DNA from: JBHJGP01 sp050331695
GTDB lineage: Bacteria; Pseudomonadota; Alphaproteobacteria; Geminicoccales; Geminicoccaceae
DNA: 64,000 bases
Direction: 5' to 3'
Assembly (NCBI GenBank): GCA_050331695.1
Contig: JBHJGP010000012.1
Span: forward strand, 248,001-312,000
The notes beneath the pieces are model-generated. The model saw only the letters and a list, made by a program, of their open reading frames with translations, did no database searches and was not told the origin of the DNA. A program made the translations under genes and the position numbers. Each line of letters starts with the position of its first letter. Positions within the stretch are counted from its first letter, which is position 1. This document shows, in pieces, positions 42,962-51,240 of this stretch.

Positions 42962-43231
42962 GGTTCCTCGGAAACGCTGGGACGGTGGCTCGTTTGAATG
43001 CTCAATGCTTGTCCTCCAGACATGATCAATCCACCGGCAGCAACAGGTTTACTTGATTTGTGTTTGGTGGTCCTACGCCGGGCTCACCAACCCAGATGCA
43101 GGATGTGAATTCTTTTTTCGGGATTTGTGCGTCCAAAAAGTCCGGGAGATCCGTTCTCGTCAGTGCAGCAGGGCAGAGAAGCCGTACCGCCTCGAGCGGC
43201 GCTCCCTGACGCACAGAACGAGGTTCCGCCC

Positions 43232-44707
43232 ATGTTCTCCAAGCCACCTACGGCTCTGCTCGCCGCGACCACGCTCTGCCTGGTCGCCTCGGGTCCGGCC
43301 TGGTCGTCCAGCCATATGGACGCGCCGCTGATCACCTTCGACGACGCCGCCAACACCACGGATGTCTACGCGTTTGTCAGCACCGACGCCGAAACCGGCA
43401 TCGAATATCTTACGACCGCTCTCTCGGTGTATCCGTTCGAAGAGCCGGGTATCGGCCCGAACACCTTTCGTTTCGATGATCGGGTGGCTTACGAGATCCA
43501 CGTCGCCCTGGATGACAATGTCGCCCGCGGCCGGTCGGACATCACCTACCGTTTCACCTTCGACACGGAGTTCGTGAACGAGGACACGATCCTTCAGCAA
43601 TATCTGGGTCTGATCGATCCGAACGACACGGATGGCGGCTTTCCCACCAATCAGAACCTGCGCCAGAGCTATGAAGTGACCAAGTTCGAGCGTGGCCGCC
43701 GGGGCCGCTCGATCACGCTCGGCAAGGGCGCCCGGGACGGCTTGATCGTGCCGGTCAACAATCAGGGACTGGTGACGCCCTTCTACAATCAGGGCGATGA
43801 TGGCGACGCGCCGGCCAAGGAAGGCGTCACCACCGCCGCAGCGCTTGACCCCTATACGACGAGCGCCATCGCCCGGCTGCCGGGCCACTACATGGTCTTC
43901 GCCGGGCAGCGGGACGATGGTTTCTACGCCGACATTCAGTCGATTTTCGACCTCGATTTCTCTTTCGGTGCCGCGACCGGAACGCCGACCAAGCCTTTCG
44001 ACAGCCAGGGCGGGTTCAACGTCCACACCATCGTTCTGAACGTCCCACTCTCCGAGCTGGGCCATGCCCAATTGGCCGGCGTCTTCGCCACCACCAGCCG
44101 GTCTGATGACTTGTCGAGCAAGAGAAGAAGGCCACGCTTCCGCCAGGTGGGTCGCCAGGGCAATCCCCTGTTCGCCGAAGCCTTGATCGCCACCGGCGAG
44201 AAGGACCGCTACAACATGACCCTCCCGATCCGCGACGAGCGGCTGTTCGCCGAATTCGCCGAGGATCCGGAGCTGGGCCGCGTGCTCGGTGTCACCGAGA
44301 TCATTCCGGGCCTGATCCGTTCGATTTTTATCCCCGATCTGATCAAGGTCGATCTGACTACCGGTCCCGCGCGGTTGGCCGGCCAGGACGGGTTCAATCG
44401 CCTCAGCATCTTCGGTGGTGACCTCCTGCAGAGCGAATTTCAGGATCCGTTCGGCAATGGCGGGCTGATCCCCGGCGGCTGGCCGAACGGACGGCGGTTC
44501 GGTGACGATGTGGTCGATATTGCGCTGATCGCGCTGGGCGCCGGCGGCACCGATTTCGCGGCTTTCCCGTCCATCGATTTCGACGGCATCACGGCCAACG
44601 ACATCACCTTCAACCAGGTGTTTCCCTATGCCGCGACGCCTTTGAACGGCCGCAATCACCCCAGTGATGGCGACCCCAACAGCCCGGTTGACGCCGGCGA
44701 TTCCTAA
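43232..44707 (+). CDS. Exported DUF4331 protein
   Basis: 491 residues. A Sec signal (TALLAATTLCLVASGPAWSS) is followed by SHMDAPLITFDDAANTTDVY, the hallmark start of the DUF4331 family, and later VNNQGLVTPFYNQGDDGD and GFNVHTIVLNVPLSEL. I start at ATG 43232 (AACGAGG upstream); the longer frame from 43127 has no signal. DUF4331 proteins are periplasmic or outer, of unknown role, and are repeatedly found beside ECF sigma genes. It is followed by a hairpin and a TPR gene on the same strand. Confidence 0.85.
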   Translation: MFSKPPTALLAATTLCLVASGPAWSSSHMDAPLITFDDAANTTDVYAFVSTDAETGIEYLTTALSVYPFEEPGIGPNTFRFDDRVAYEIHVALDDNVARGRSDITYRFTFDTEFVNEDTILQQYLGLIDPNDTDGGFPTNQNLRQSYEVTKFERGRRGRSITLGKGARDGLIVPVNNQGLVTPFYNQGDDGDAPAKEGVTTAAALDPYTTSAIARLPGHYMVFAGQRDDGFYADIQSIFDLDFSFGAATGTPTKPFDSQGGFNVHTIVLNVPLSELGHAQLAGVFATTSRSDDLSSKRRRPRFRQVGRQGNPLFAEALIATGEKDRYNMTLPIRDERLFAEFAEDPELGRVLGVTEIIPGLIRSIFIPDLIKVDLTTGPARLAGQDGFNRLSIFGGDLLQSEFQDPFGNGGLIPGGWPNGRRFGDDVVDIALIALGAGGTDFAAFPSIDFDGITANDITFNQVFPYAATPLNGRNHPSDGDPNSPVDAGDS

Positions 44708-44725
44708 CGCTTTCGACCGATGATT

Positions 44726-44754
44726 GGACGGGTGCTTCGGCACCCGTTCATTTT
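44726..44754 (+). terminator. UUCG hairpin between DUF4331 and TPR genes
   Basis: A 10-bp stem (one G-U) with a TTCG tetraloop at 44726-44749, followed by ATTTT. It lies 18 bp after the DUF4331 stop and 15 bp before the TPR start codon, so it may terminate or attenuate transcription between them. Confidence 0.6.
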
Positions 44755-44768
44755 ACTGGAGAAAAGCC

Positions 44769-45842
44769 ATGCACAGGTTTTGTCTGCTCTTGATCCTGAT
44801 CGCGCTCATTCCTGGCGCGCCGATGGTCGCCAAGGCCGAGCTCGACACCACCGATGCCGATCATCTTGCGGAAATCCGACGCCTGATCGATGGCGCCCGC
44901 GCCAATGATGATGGGGCGCGCCTCGCCCAGGCCAAGACCATGCTCGCAGAGATCCCGCCCTCACCCGACGGCCGGCTGCTCAGCGCCGTCATCCGCCAGA
45001 TGGACCATGACTTCGCCGGCGCGCTCGAGGATCTCGACGCGGTTTTGGACGCGCGGCCGAACGATCCCCAGGCGCGGCTTTCCCGTGCCTTCGTCAACAC
45101 GACCCTTGGCCGTCATGACCAGGCCCGGGCCGACTGCCGCGCCCTGCCTATCCGGACCGGACAGCTGGTCATCGCCGCCTGCCGCGCCTGGGTCGCCAGT
45201 CTCACCGGCCGGGCTGAACCCTCCTACCAACTTCTCAATGGCTTGGTGGCTGACGGCGGCGACGCCGACCCGAATGTCCGCTCCTGGGTTCACACGATCC
45301 TCGCGGATATTGCGTCACGGCTCGGCGAGGTCGACGAAGCGGAGGCGCATTGGAACAGCGCGTTGGCACTCGGGCCCGGCCAGATCCGGACCCTTGTGGG
45401 CTACGCCGATTTCTTGATCCGTGCGGGCCGTCCCGAGGACGCCCATCGCCTGCTCGATGATCCGGACCTGGTGGCGAGCGATCACATTCTGTTTCTTCGA
45501 GCCCACGCGGCCAAGCAAGCTGGCCTCGACTACCAGGAGCCCTGGTCGATCTTGGAGGAGCGCCTGAATGAGGATCTGCTCATCGGCGAGACCGGTCACA
45601 CCCGGGAACAGGGTCTCGCCATGCTCCGTATCGGCGACGATCCGGAGCTGGCTCTGGACCTCGCACAACTGAATTGGCGTGAGCAAAAAGAGCCCGTCGA
45701 CGCGCGGCTGCTCCTGGAAGCGGCTCTCGCCGCCGGCGACGACGACGCGCTTCGGACCGTTCGATCCTGGTACGAGGCCACCGGCCTGGAAGACCAGGCG
45801 GTCCAAACCCTGCTTGCCGACAGCGCCCGGACGGCTTTTTAG
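44769..45842 (+). CDS. Exported TPR-repeat protein
   Basis: 357 residues. Sec signal FCLLLILIALIPGAPMVAKA, then helical repeats with TPR spacing (DLDAVLDARPNDPQARLSRA; EAEAHWNSALALGPGQIRTL; SWYEATGLEDQAVQTLL). TPR proteins act as binding scaffolds, here probably in the periplasm. ATG 44769 follows GGAGAAAAG. It is paired with DUF4331 and the ECF sigma factor, so it is probably part of that cell-envelope stress system. Confidence 0.8.
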   Translation: MHRFCLLLILIALIPGAPMVAKAELDTTDADHLAEIRRLIDGARANDDGARLAQAKTMLAEIPPSPDGRLLSAVIRQMDHDFAGALEDLDAVLDARPNDPQARLSRAFVNTTLGRHDQARADCRALPIRTGQLVIAACRAWVASLTGRAEPSYQLLNGLVADGGDADPNVRSWVHTILADIASRLGEVDEAEAHWNSALALGPGQIRTLVGYADFLIRAGRPEDAHRLLDDPDLVASDHILFLRAHAAKQAGLDYQEPWSILEERLNEDLLIGETGHTREQGLAMLRIGDDPELALDLAQLNWREQKEPVDARLLLEAALAAGDDDALRTVRSWYEATGLEDQAVQTLLADSARTAF

Positions 45843-45849
45843 AGACGAT

Positions 45850-45885
45850 GATCCATGGACTTGTCAGAGGACAGGTCCATGGATC
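45850..45885. terminator. Strong hairpin between convergent genes (bidirectional terminator)
   Basis: A 16-bp stem with one T-G pair and a 4-nt AGAG loop (arms 45850-45865 and 45870-45885). It begins 8 bp after the TPR stop and overlaps the gspO stop codon on the other strand. There is no T-run, so it may be a transcript-protecting or bidirectional termination structure. Confidence 0.55.
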
Positions 45886-46436
45886 CAAGTGAGCCAGATC
45901 CCGAGCGCCAGGAACGGCCCGAACGGCACCGCCGAAGCGCCGTCGATCCGTTCTCCCAGACGCCAGCTCCAGGCGATCATGACGATCAGCCCGGAAAACG
46001 CTGCAATGGCCAGGACCGACGGTAGCCCAGCCGGTCCCACCCAGATCGCACCAGCGCCGAACAGCCAGGCGTCGCCGATGCCGAGCCCATCCCGGTGGCG
46101 CAAGCGACGATAGCTCCATCCGACTAGCGCCAGGGCGGTCCAGCCCGCGACCGCGGCTACCAGGTGGAGCGGTAGCAGGCCCGGGTCGAACTGCCAGATA
46201 AACAACGCTCCCAGAGCACCCAGGAAAACGTTGAGCTCGCGAGGCAGGGTCATTGTCCGCGCATCGATGATCGACAGGATCGCTAGCAACCAACCCTGAA
46301 CGATGGTCGCGAAGAGAACCGGCCAGGGCACGCTCAAACAGGCCCAGACCAAAACGCCGATCAGCGCCGCGGCAAAGGCGCCGATCGTCCCATAGCCAGC
46401 GCTTTCCGCTCTCAGCAGGAGACGGTACGCGTCCAC
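45864..46436 (-). CDS. gspO: Type IV prepilin peptidase, catalytic half only
   Basis: 190 residues with about six hydrophobic segments. The two aspartate motifs of the A24 family are present: AILSIIDARTMTLPRELNVF and GLGIGDAWLFGAGAIWVGPA (GxGD). The N-terminal Cys-rich methyltransferase domain of PilD/GspO is missing, leaving the short peptidase form. It cleaves the leader of pseudopilins such as GspG-K at the cytoplasmic face. The start is 56 bp from the divergent gspG start. Confidence 0.8.
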   Translation of the reverse strand: MDAYRLLLRAESAGYGTIGAFAAALIGVLVWACLSVPWPVLFATIVQGWLLAILSIIDARTMTLPRELNVFLGALGALFIWQFDPGLLPLHLVAAVAGWTALALVGWSYRRLRHRDGLGIGDAWLFGAGAIWVGPAGLPSVLAIAAFSGLIVMIAWSWRLGERIDGASAVPFGPFLALGIWLTWIHGPVL

Positions 46437-46492
46437 GGCCGCGCGCCCATACGTAAGCTCTGGTGAGCTTGTGCCACCAAGGAGCCACGCCC

Positions 46493-46927
46493 ATGATTTG
46501 TGTTCGAAAGCGTCGCAGACCCGCGGCCGATACCGGTTTCAGCCTGATCGAGTTGCTGGTCGTGATGGGCATTCTCGCCCTGCTGGCGGGCTTCATCGGC
46601 CCTCAGGTGATCGGCTATCTGGGCCGGGCCAAGGAGCAGACCGCAGCCACCCAGATCGAAAGCCTTCGTGCCGCGCTGGACCTCTATCTCCTCGATGTCG
46701 GCCGCTATCCGGACGAGCGCCAGGGGCTGGCGCCGCTGGCCGAAAATGTCGGCAATCAGGCTGGATGGCAGGGACCCTATCTCCGCGACGGCAAACTGCC
46801 TGCTGACCCCTGGGGTAATCCTTACGGATACCGGCTGGACCAGGGCACGCGCGAGCCGGTCGTCTTTTCTCTGGGGGCCGACGGTGCCAGTGGCGGCATC
46901 GGTGAGAATGCCGATATTGGCCTCTAA
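46493..46927 (+). CDS. gspG: Type II secretion major pseudopilin GspG
   Basis: 144 residues. A short basic leader ends in DTGFSLIELLVVMGILALLA with Gly(-1), Phe(+1) and Glu(+5), the prepilin cleavage site. The C-terminal part has the GspG pattern: ALDLYLLDVGRYPDERQGLA, then DPWGNPYGYR and GADGASGG. It forms the piston-like pseudopilus. ATG 46493 follows AAGGAG. It is separated from the other pseudopilin genes (gspH-K) by 7 kb. Confidence 0.9.
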   Translation: MICVRKRRRPAADTGFSLIELLVVMGILALLAGFIGPQVIGYLGRAKEQTAATQIESLRAALDLYLLDVGRYPDERQGLAPLAENVGNQAGWQGPYLRDGKLPADPWGNPYGYRLDQGTREPVVFSLGADGASGGIGENADIGL

Positions 46928-46944
46928 GCCCTCAGTTCGCTTTG

Positions 46945-49053
46945 TCAAAGCCTGGGTTCCGGCGGCTGGAGCGAGCGCATCCGCTGCCGGAGTTCCTGGG
47001 TCATCGCCTTGGCATCGGAAGCGTCGCGAACGACCCGGGGCGTGATCATGACCAGAAGTTCCGTGCGCTGTTCGCTGATATCCGTTGTCTTGAACAGCTC
47101 GCCCAGGCCCGGAATATCCTGAAGCAGGGGCACGCCGGTGGTGATGACCCCATTGGCGTCGCGGATCAGGCCGCCGAGGGCCAGGCTTTCGCCATCATTG
47201 ACGGCGACCGTCGTGGCGATGCGCCTTTGCTGGATGGTCGGCGAATCGATACCTGACGTGGTGGTTGGAACGACGTCGCTCACATCCTGTTCGATCTCCA
47301 ACAGGACCAGGCCGTTGTCGCCGACCCGTGGCGCCACCCGCATGGTGACGCCGGTGTCCCGATAACTGACGGAATTGACGATCGGTGCCGCCGGATCGGT
47401 GATGCTGACGGCGCTCTGGGTGACGATCGGCACCTGATCACCCACCTGAAGTGTCGCCTGGCGATTGTCGAGCACCATGATCGACGGCGACGAGATCACA
47501 TTGACGTCCGTGATCCCGGAAAGCGCATTCAGGACCACGGCCGCATCGGCGCCGGAAAGGAGGAGTGAGAGGCCGGGCACGCGCGGCGCGACCAGACCAT
47601 CCGCCGCGCCCGCGAACTGCGCCTGGAAATCGCCGAACTGAAAAAACCATTCGAGACCGTAGCGAAGATCGTCGGCCAGCGTGACCTCGGCGATCGTCAT
47701 CTCGAGCAGGACCTGGTTCGGTGCCGCGTCCAGCCGTTCGGTGACCGCCAAGGCCTGTTCCACCAGTTCCGGGGGCAAGCGCAGGATCAGGGCGTTGTTG
47801 GTGTCGTCGGCGACGGCGTAGAGTTTCTTGGCCGAACCGGCGGGACGCGAGGGCTCGGCGGGGGCGAAGTCCAGGGCTTCGCCGCCGTCGGCCGAGAGCG
47901 AGACCGGCGATGCGCCCGGCGCCAGCAGCGATTGATCGGCCTCGCTTTTCGCCGTCACGCCGCCGAACACCTGGTTCACCAGATCGGCGAGCTCCCGGGC
48001 CGTTCGGTTCTGAACCTCATAGACGTGAATATCGTCCTGATCGGCGGCACCCTGGTCTAGAAGCGGCATGAACATCTCGGCGAGGTCCACGACCCCCGGA
48101 TAGGGTGTGACCACGAGAATGGACCTGGAGCGCTCGATCGGCAGGATCCGAGTGGCGGAGCTCTGTTCGACCTCCGGCGCATCGGCCACCATCAAGGTCA
48201 GCTCCGAGGCGATTTCGGCGACATTGCCTGAGCGCACGGGCAGCATGGCGAACGACATGCCCCGCAGCCAGTCGACGTCAAAGATCTCGACCGTCTCCTG
48301 GATCTGGGTGAGTTCAGCCCGGGAGCCCGACACCATCAGGAGACGCCGCTTATCGTCGGCGCTCAGCGTGGCGTCCGGCCCCATGACCGGTTCCAACAGA
48401 CGGATCATCTCGCTCGGCGCGATGTGCTTGAGACGCAAAATCCGGTTGGCGTAGCCAATCTGGTCGCCGATGGCGCCATACTCGACCGGCGACGAGCGGA
48501 GCGCGGTCGATCCGGGTTCGGCCGCGACCAGACGCAGCACGTCGCCCTGGCGGATCAACGCCGCGCCTTTGGCGGCGAGCGCCGATTCCAAGAGCGCGAT
48601 CACCTGGCGCGGCGGCACTGGTCGGGGCGCCTCCAGCGTGATCAGCCCCTCGATCTCATCCTCGATGACATAAGGAACGCCCAGCAAATCGCCCAACACC
48701 TTGGACGCCAGCTCGCTGACGCCGACATCGACCAGATTGAGCGTGAGCGGTTGATCCTCGTCGATCTCAAGCGGAACGGTCGTCGGCGGCCCTTGAACCA
48801 CGCCGTCGCCATAGACCACCAAAGGCGGGCTCGGCTGCGGCGTCCTAGCCTCGAAGGTCTCGAGACGAGGTCTGGACCGATTTGAGGAGCGGTCCCGCCA
48901 GGCCTCCGAAACGGTGGGCAGCGCCGCATTGAGGTCGGGCCGGGTCGCCGATTGCGGGCTGCAGCCGAGTAGACAGGCGAGGCCCGTGAGGCTCGCGCCG
49001 ACCCGTTTCCAGGGGACGCCGACGCTAGGGCCGGGCGGCGAGATCGACGCCAT
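46945..49053 (-). CDS. gspD: Type II secretion outer-membrane secretin GspD
   Basis: 702 residues. Lipoprotein signal with lipobox LLGC near residue 31. N-terminal N0-N3 domains (VPLEIDEDQPLTLNLVDVGV; LRLKHIAPSEMIRLLEPVMG; IHVYEVQNRTARELADLVNQ) lead into the C-terminal secretin core (NVISSPSIMVLDNRQATLQV; GESLALGGLIRD; GVPLLQDIPGLGELF; ELLVMITPRVV). It makes the outer-membrane pore. It overlaps gspC by 29 bp and converges on gspG 18 bp away. Confidence 0.92.
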   Translation of the reverse strand: MASISPPGPSVGVPWKRVGASLTGLACLLGCSPQSATRPDLNAALPTVSEAWRDRSSNRSRPRLETFEARTPQPSPPLVVYGDGVVQGPPTTVPLEIDEDQPLTLNLVDVGVSELASKVLGDLLGVPYVIEDEIEGLITLEAPRPVPPRQVIALLESALAAKGAALIRQGDVLRLVAAEPGSTALRSSPVEYGAIGDQIGYANRILRLKHIAPSEMIRLLEPVMGPDATLSADDKRRLLMVSGSRAELTQIQETVEIFDVDWLRGMSFAMLPVRSGNVAEIASELTLMVADAPEVEQSSATRILPIERSRSILVVTPYPGVVDLAEMFMPLLDQGAADQDDIHVYEVQNRTARELADLVNQVFGGVTAKSEADQSLLAPGASPVSLSADGGEALDFAPAEPSRPAGSAKKLYAVADDTNNALILRLPPELVEQALAVTERLDAAPNQVLLEMTIAEVTLADDLRYGLEWFFQFGDFQAQFAGAADGLVAPRVPGLSLLLSGADAAVVLNALSGITDVNVISSPSIMVLDNRQATLQVGDQVPIVTQSAVSITDPAAPIVNSVSYRDTGVTMRVAPRVGDNGLVLLEIEQDVSDVVPTTTSGIDSPTIQQRRIATTVAVNDGESLALGGLIRDANGVITTGVPLLQDIPGLGELFKTTDISEQRTELLVMITPRVVRDASDAKAMTQELRQRMRSLQPPEPRL

Positions 49054-49546
49054 CTCCGTCCTCCTCCTGTTCGGGGCGCAAAAACAGTGTCACCACATCA
49101 CCGCCGCCTTCCAGATCGACCCGGTCCTTGCGAACGCGGAGCAGCAGCCAGCCCTCGAAGCGATCGCCCAGACCGACCCAGGAGCCTTCGGGATCGGCAT
49201 CGCTGGCGAGCAGGGCCTCTCGTCTTTTTCCCAGGGTGATGACGCCCCGCAGGCTCAGCCCTTCGGTGTCGAACCAAAGCTCCTCACTGACCGGGTCGTC
49301 GGAAACGGCCTTTTCGTCTGCGGACGGGCGTCTCGAGGCGGCGAACAGGGGCCTGGCCTCGGCCTCGGCAGCGAAAGGGGCCTCAAGGGCCAAGCTCGCC
49401 GTAGCACGCGGCACCGCCACCGGCACCAGGGTGGGCTGGTCGCCCAGGTGGATCAGCGGCCGGTGCCCCGCCCATAAGAGACCAGCGGCCAGGAGAACGA
49501 AAAACACCGCCATCAGAGCCTGGCGGATGTACCAGAGCCGGTTCAT
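49025..49546 (-). CDS. gspC: Type II secretion inner-membrane protein GspC
   Basis: 173 residues: one N-terminal membrane helix (ALMAVFFVLLAAGLLWA) and a periplasmic homology region (LSLRGVITLGKRREALLASD, then GDRFEGWLLLRVRKDRVDLE). No PDZ domain follows. The HR region links the inner platform to GspD. It overlaps gspD by 29 bp and gspM by 4 bp, in the order L-M-C-D. Identity is based mainly on form and position. Confidence 0.75.
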   Translation of the reverse strand: MNRLWYIRQALMAVFFVLLAAGLLWAGHRPLIHLGDQPTLVPVAVPRATASLALEAPFAAEAEARPLFAASRRPSADEKAVSDDPVSEELWFDTEGLSLRGVITLGKRREALLASDADPEGSWVGLGDRFEGWLLLRVRKDRVDLEGGGDVVTLFLRPEQEEDGDGVDLAARP

Positions 49547-50121
49547 GACGGCTCCAGGCGCTGGAGCGCACTGATTGCCAAGGTCGCCTTGAGCGAGGAG
49601 GCTAGATCCAGATCACGACGGTCGACCGTCTCAAACGACCGAAGTCGAAGCTGCTCGACGATCAGGATCGGCCGGTTCTTGTCCAGATCCTGGAGCAGGT
49701 TGAGCAGATCCCCATAGCCGATCTCGAAGGCCACCTGCAAACGCGGGCGAAACACCCGTTCGTCCTTCTTCCCAGGAAGCGTCTCGAGGCTTTCCAGCTT
49801 GCCGCCGGCCTCTCGGACCAGCGCCGTCGCTTCCGCCTGGAGAAGCGCGTTCGCCCGGCTTTCACCGCCGCCCGGCAAAAAAGCCTCGGTCATGACATCG
49901 GCGCCAGCGGCTTCATCGAGGGCTGCGGCCACCTCCGGTCCGGCCCGCAGATGGGCTTTGAGTTTTGCCAGCTTTCGTTGCTCGGCGTTGGCCTCTGCCT
50001 TCGTCTGGGCCCACCAGTTCGCCAACGCCGGGATCGTCAGCGCGAGCATCGATCCGACGATCAAGGTCAGAAGCCCGACCGCCATCGCACGATCCAGCCA
50101 GCGGGGCCGACCGGCGGTCAC
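49543..50121 (-). CDS. gspM: Type II secretion protein GspM
   Basis: 192 residues. One membrane helix (AMAVGLLTLIVGSMLALTIP) after a short N-terminus is followed by a coiled-coil region and an alpha/beta fold (FEIGYGDLLNLLQDLDKNRP, then ILIVEQLRL). This is the GspMb/PilO-like ferredoxin fold. It bridges GspL and the periplasmic parts. It overlaps gspL and gspC by 4 bp each, a tightly coupled gene string. Confidence 0.78.
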   Translation of the reverse strand: MTAGRPRWLDRAMAVGLLTLIVGSMLALTIPALANWWAQTKAEANAEQRKLAKLKAHLRAGPEVAAALDEAAGADVMTEAFLPGGGESRANALLQAEATALVREAGGKLESLETLPGKKDERVFRPRLQVAFEIGYGDLLNLLQDLDKNRPILIVEQLRLRSFETVDRRDLDLASSLKATLAISALQRLEPS

Positions 50122-51086
50122 GGCCTGTCATCCGATGGGACGTGTTTGCGCATGGCGATCTCGAAACGATCGACATCGAAGCGGGAATCGCGAACGATCG
50201 GCGAGGTCAACCGCACCTGGGCGAAGTTGGGGCGCGCCTCGAGATCCCGGATCAAGGGCGCCGCGTCCGAACTCCGGCCGATCAGCGTGATCGTTCCTTC
50301 CTCGAACCTCAGTTCGGTGAGCCAGGCGCCGTCCGGCAAAGCCTGGGCGATCTCGTCGATCAACACGCTGATCGAGACCCGATCGGCCACGGCGCCCTGG
50401 AGCAACTCGATGTCGGCCAGAACGCGTTCAAGCTGCTGGCGTTGGGCCAGCACCTCCCGGGCCGCTCCCTCAGCCTCGGCGATGGAGGCGGCCAGCGCGT
50501 CGCGGCCCTGATCGAGCCGCCACCATTGAAGCCCAGCGGCGTAAGCCAGACAAAGCACGCAGATCGCGGCGAGCCAGCGATTGGGCCACGCCAAGACCGG
50601 CTTTCGCTGCGGTCGCAGAGCATCCGGCAACAGATTGAGACCGAGCGCAGCACCGTCCAGCTCGAGATCGACGGCGGCGACGACCCAGCCGGCTTCCCGT
50701 GCGCGAGCGAGGGCGCCTTCCACCGCCGACGCTGGCAATGCCGCGATGTCGATCAGCCCATCCAAAAGCCGGTAATCCCAAAAGGGCGGCTCGTCCGCGA
50801 GCGGCCAGTGCGCTTCCAGATGGAGATCGCATGCGCTCCGAACCGCTTTTTTCGCCAGTGGCGCGGAAGGCAGCGCGAGACGGAGCGCAGGCAGATCGAC
50901 GAGGATCAGACGAACCGGATGGGCGGTTGACCGGGAAGCGCCGGGCGCCTCCAACGCTTCTCCGTCAAAGCGAACCTCCTTGAGCCGAACGTCTGCCGAC
51001 CGTCCCTTCGGCAGGCAATCGGCCAGCTCCTGTCTCCACCAGGAGACAAAACGGCTGGCGGCCGGCGCAAGCGTGGCCAGGTCCAT
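50118..51086 (-). CDS. gspL: Type II secretion protein GspL (GspL/PilN-like)
   Basis: 322 residues from ATG 51086 (GAAGGA upstream). The N-terminal 165 residues form the cytoplasmic part that binds GspE. One membrane helix (WLAAICVLCLAYAAGLQWW) near 180 is followed by a periplasmic PilN-like domain (SVLIDEIAQALPDGAWLTEL, then RFEEGTITLIGRSSDAAPLI). It anchors the ATPase to the membrane. Divergent from gspE across a 154-bp gap that likely holds both promoters. Confidence 0.8.
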   Translation of the reverse strand: MDLATLAPAASRFVSWWRQELADCLPKGRSADVRLKEVRFDGEALEAPGASRSTAHPVRLILVDLPALRLALPSAPLAKKAVRSACDLHLEAHWPLADEPPFWDYRLLDGLIDIAALPASAVEGALARAREAGWVVAAVDLELDGAALGLNLLPDALRPQRKPVLAWPNRWLAAICVLCLAYAAGLQWWRLDQGRDALAASIAEAEGAAREVLAQRQQLERVLADIELLQGAVADRVSISVLIDEIAQALPDGAWLTELRFEEGTITLIGRSSDAAPLIRDLEARPNFAQVRLTSPIVRDSRFDVDRFEIAMRKHVPSDDRP

Positions 51087-51240
51087 GGACGGCAATCCTT
51101 CGGAGCAGGTGACGAGCCTTCGAAGGAGGTATCGGCTCTGGCCAGACGAATGGATGCATCGTGATCGAACCTTGCGTCCGATGAGACGGCAGCAGCCGTA
51201 CTAGATGTCGCGGAGGCATGATGAGGACCCGCCGAGCACC

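Noticed and set aside
43064..43090. Inverted repeat TTGGTG...CACCAA between the ECF sigma and DUF4331 genes
   Set aside because: The arms are 6 bp with a 15-nt spacer, easily expected by chance; not strong enough for an operator call.
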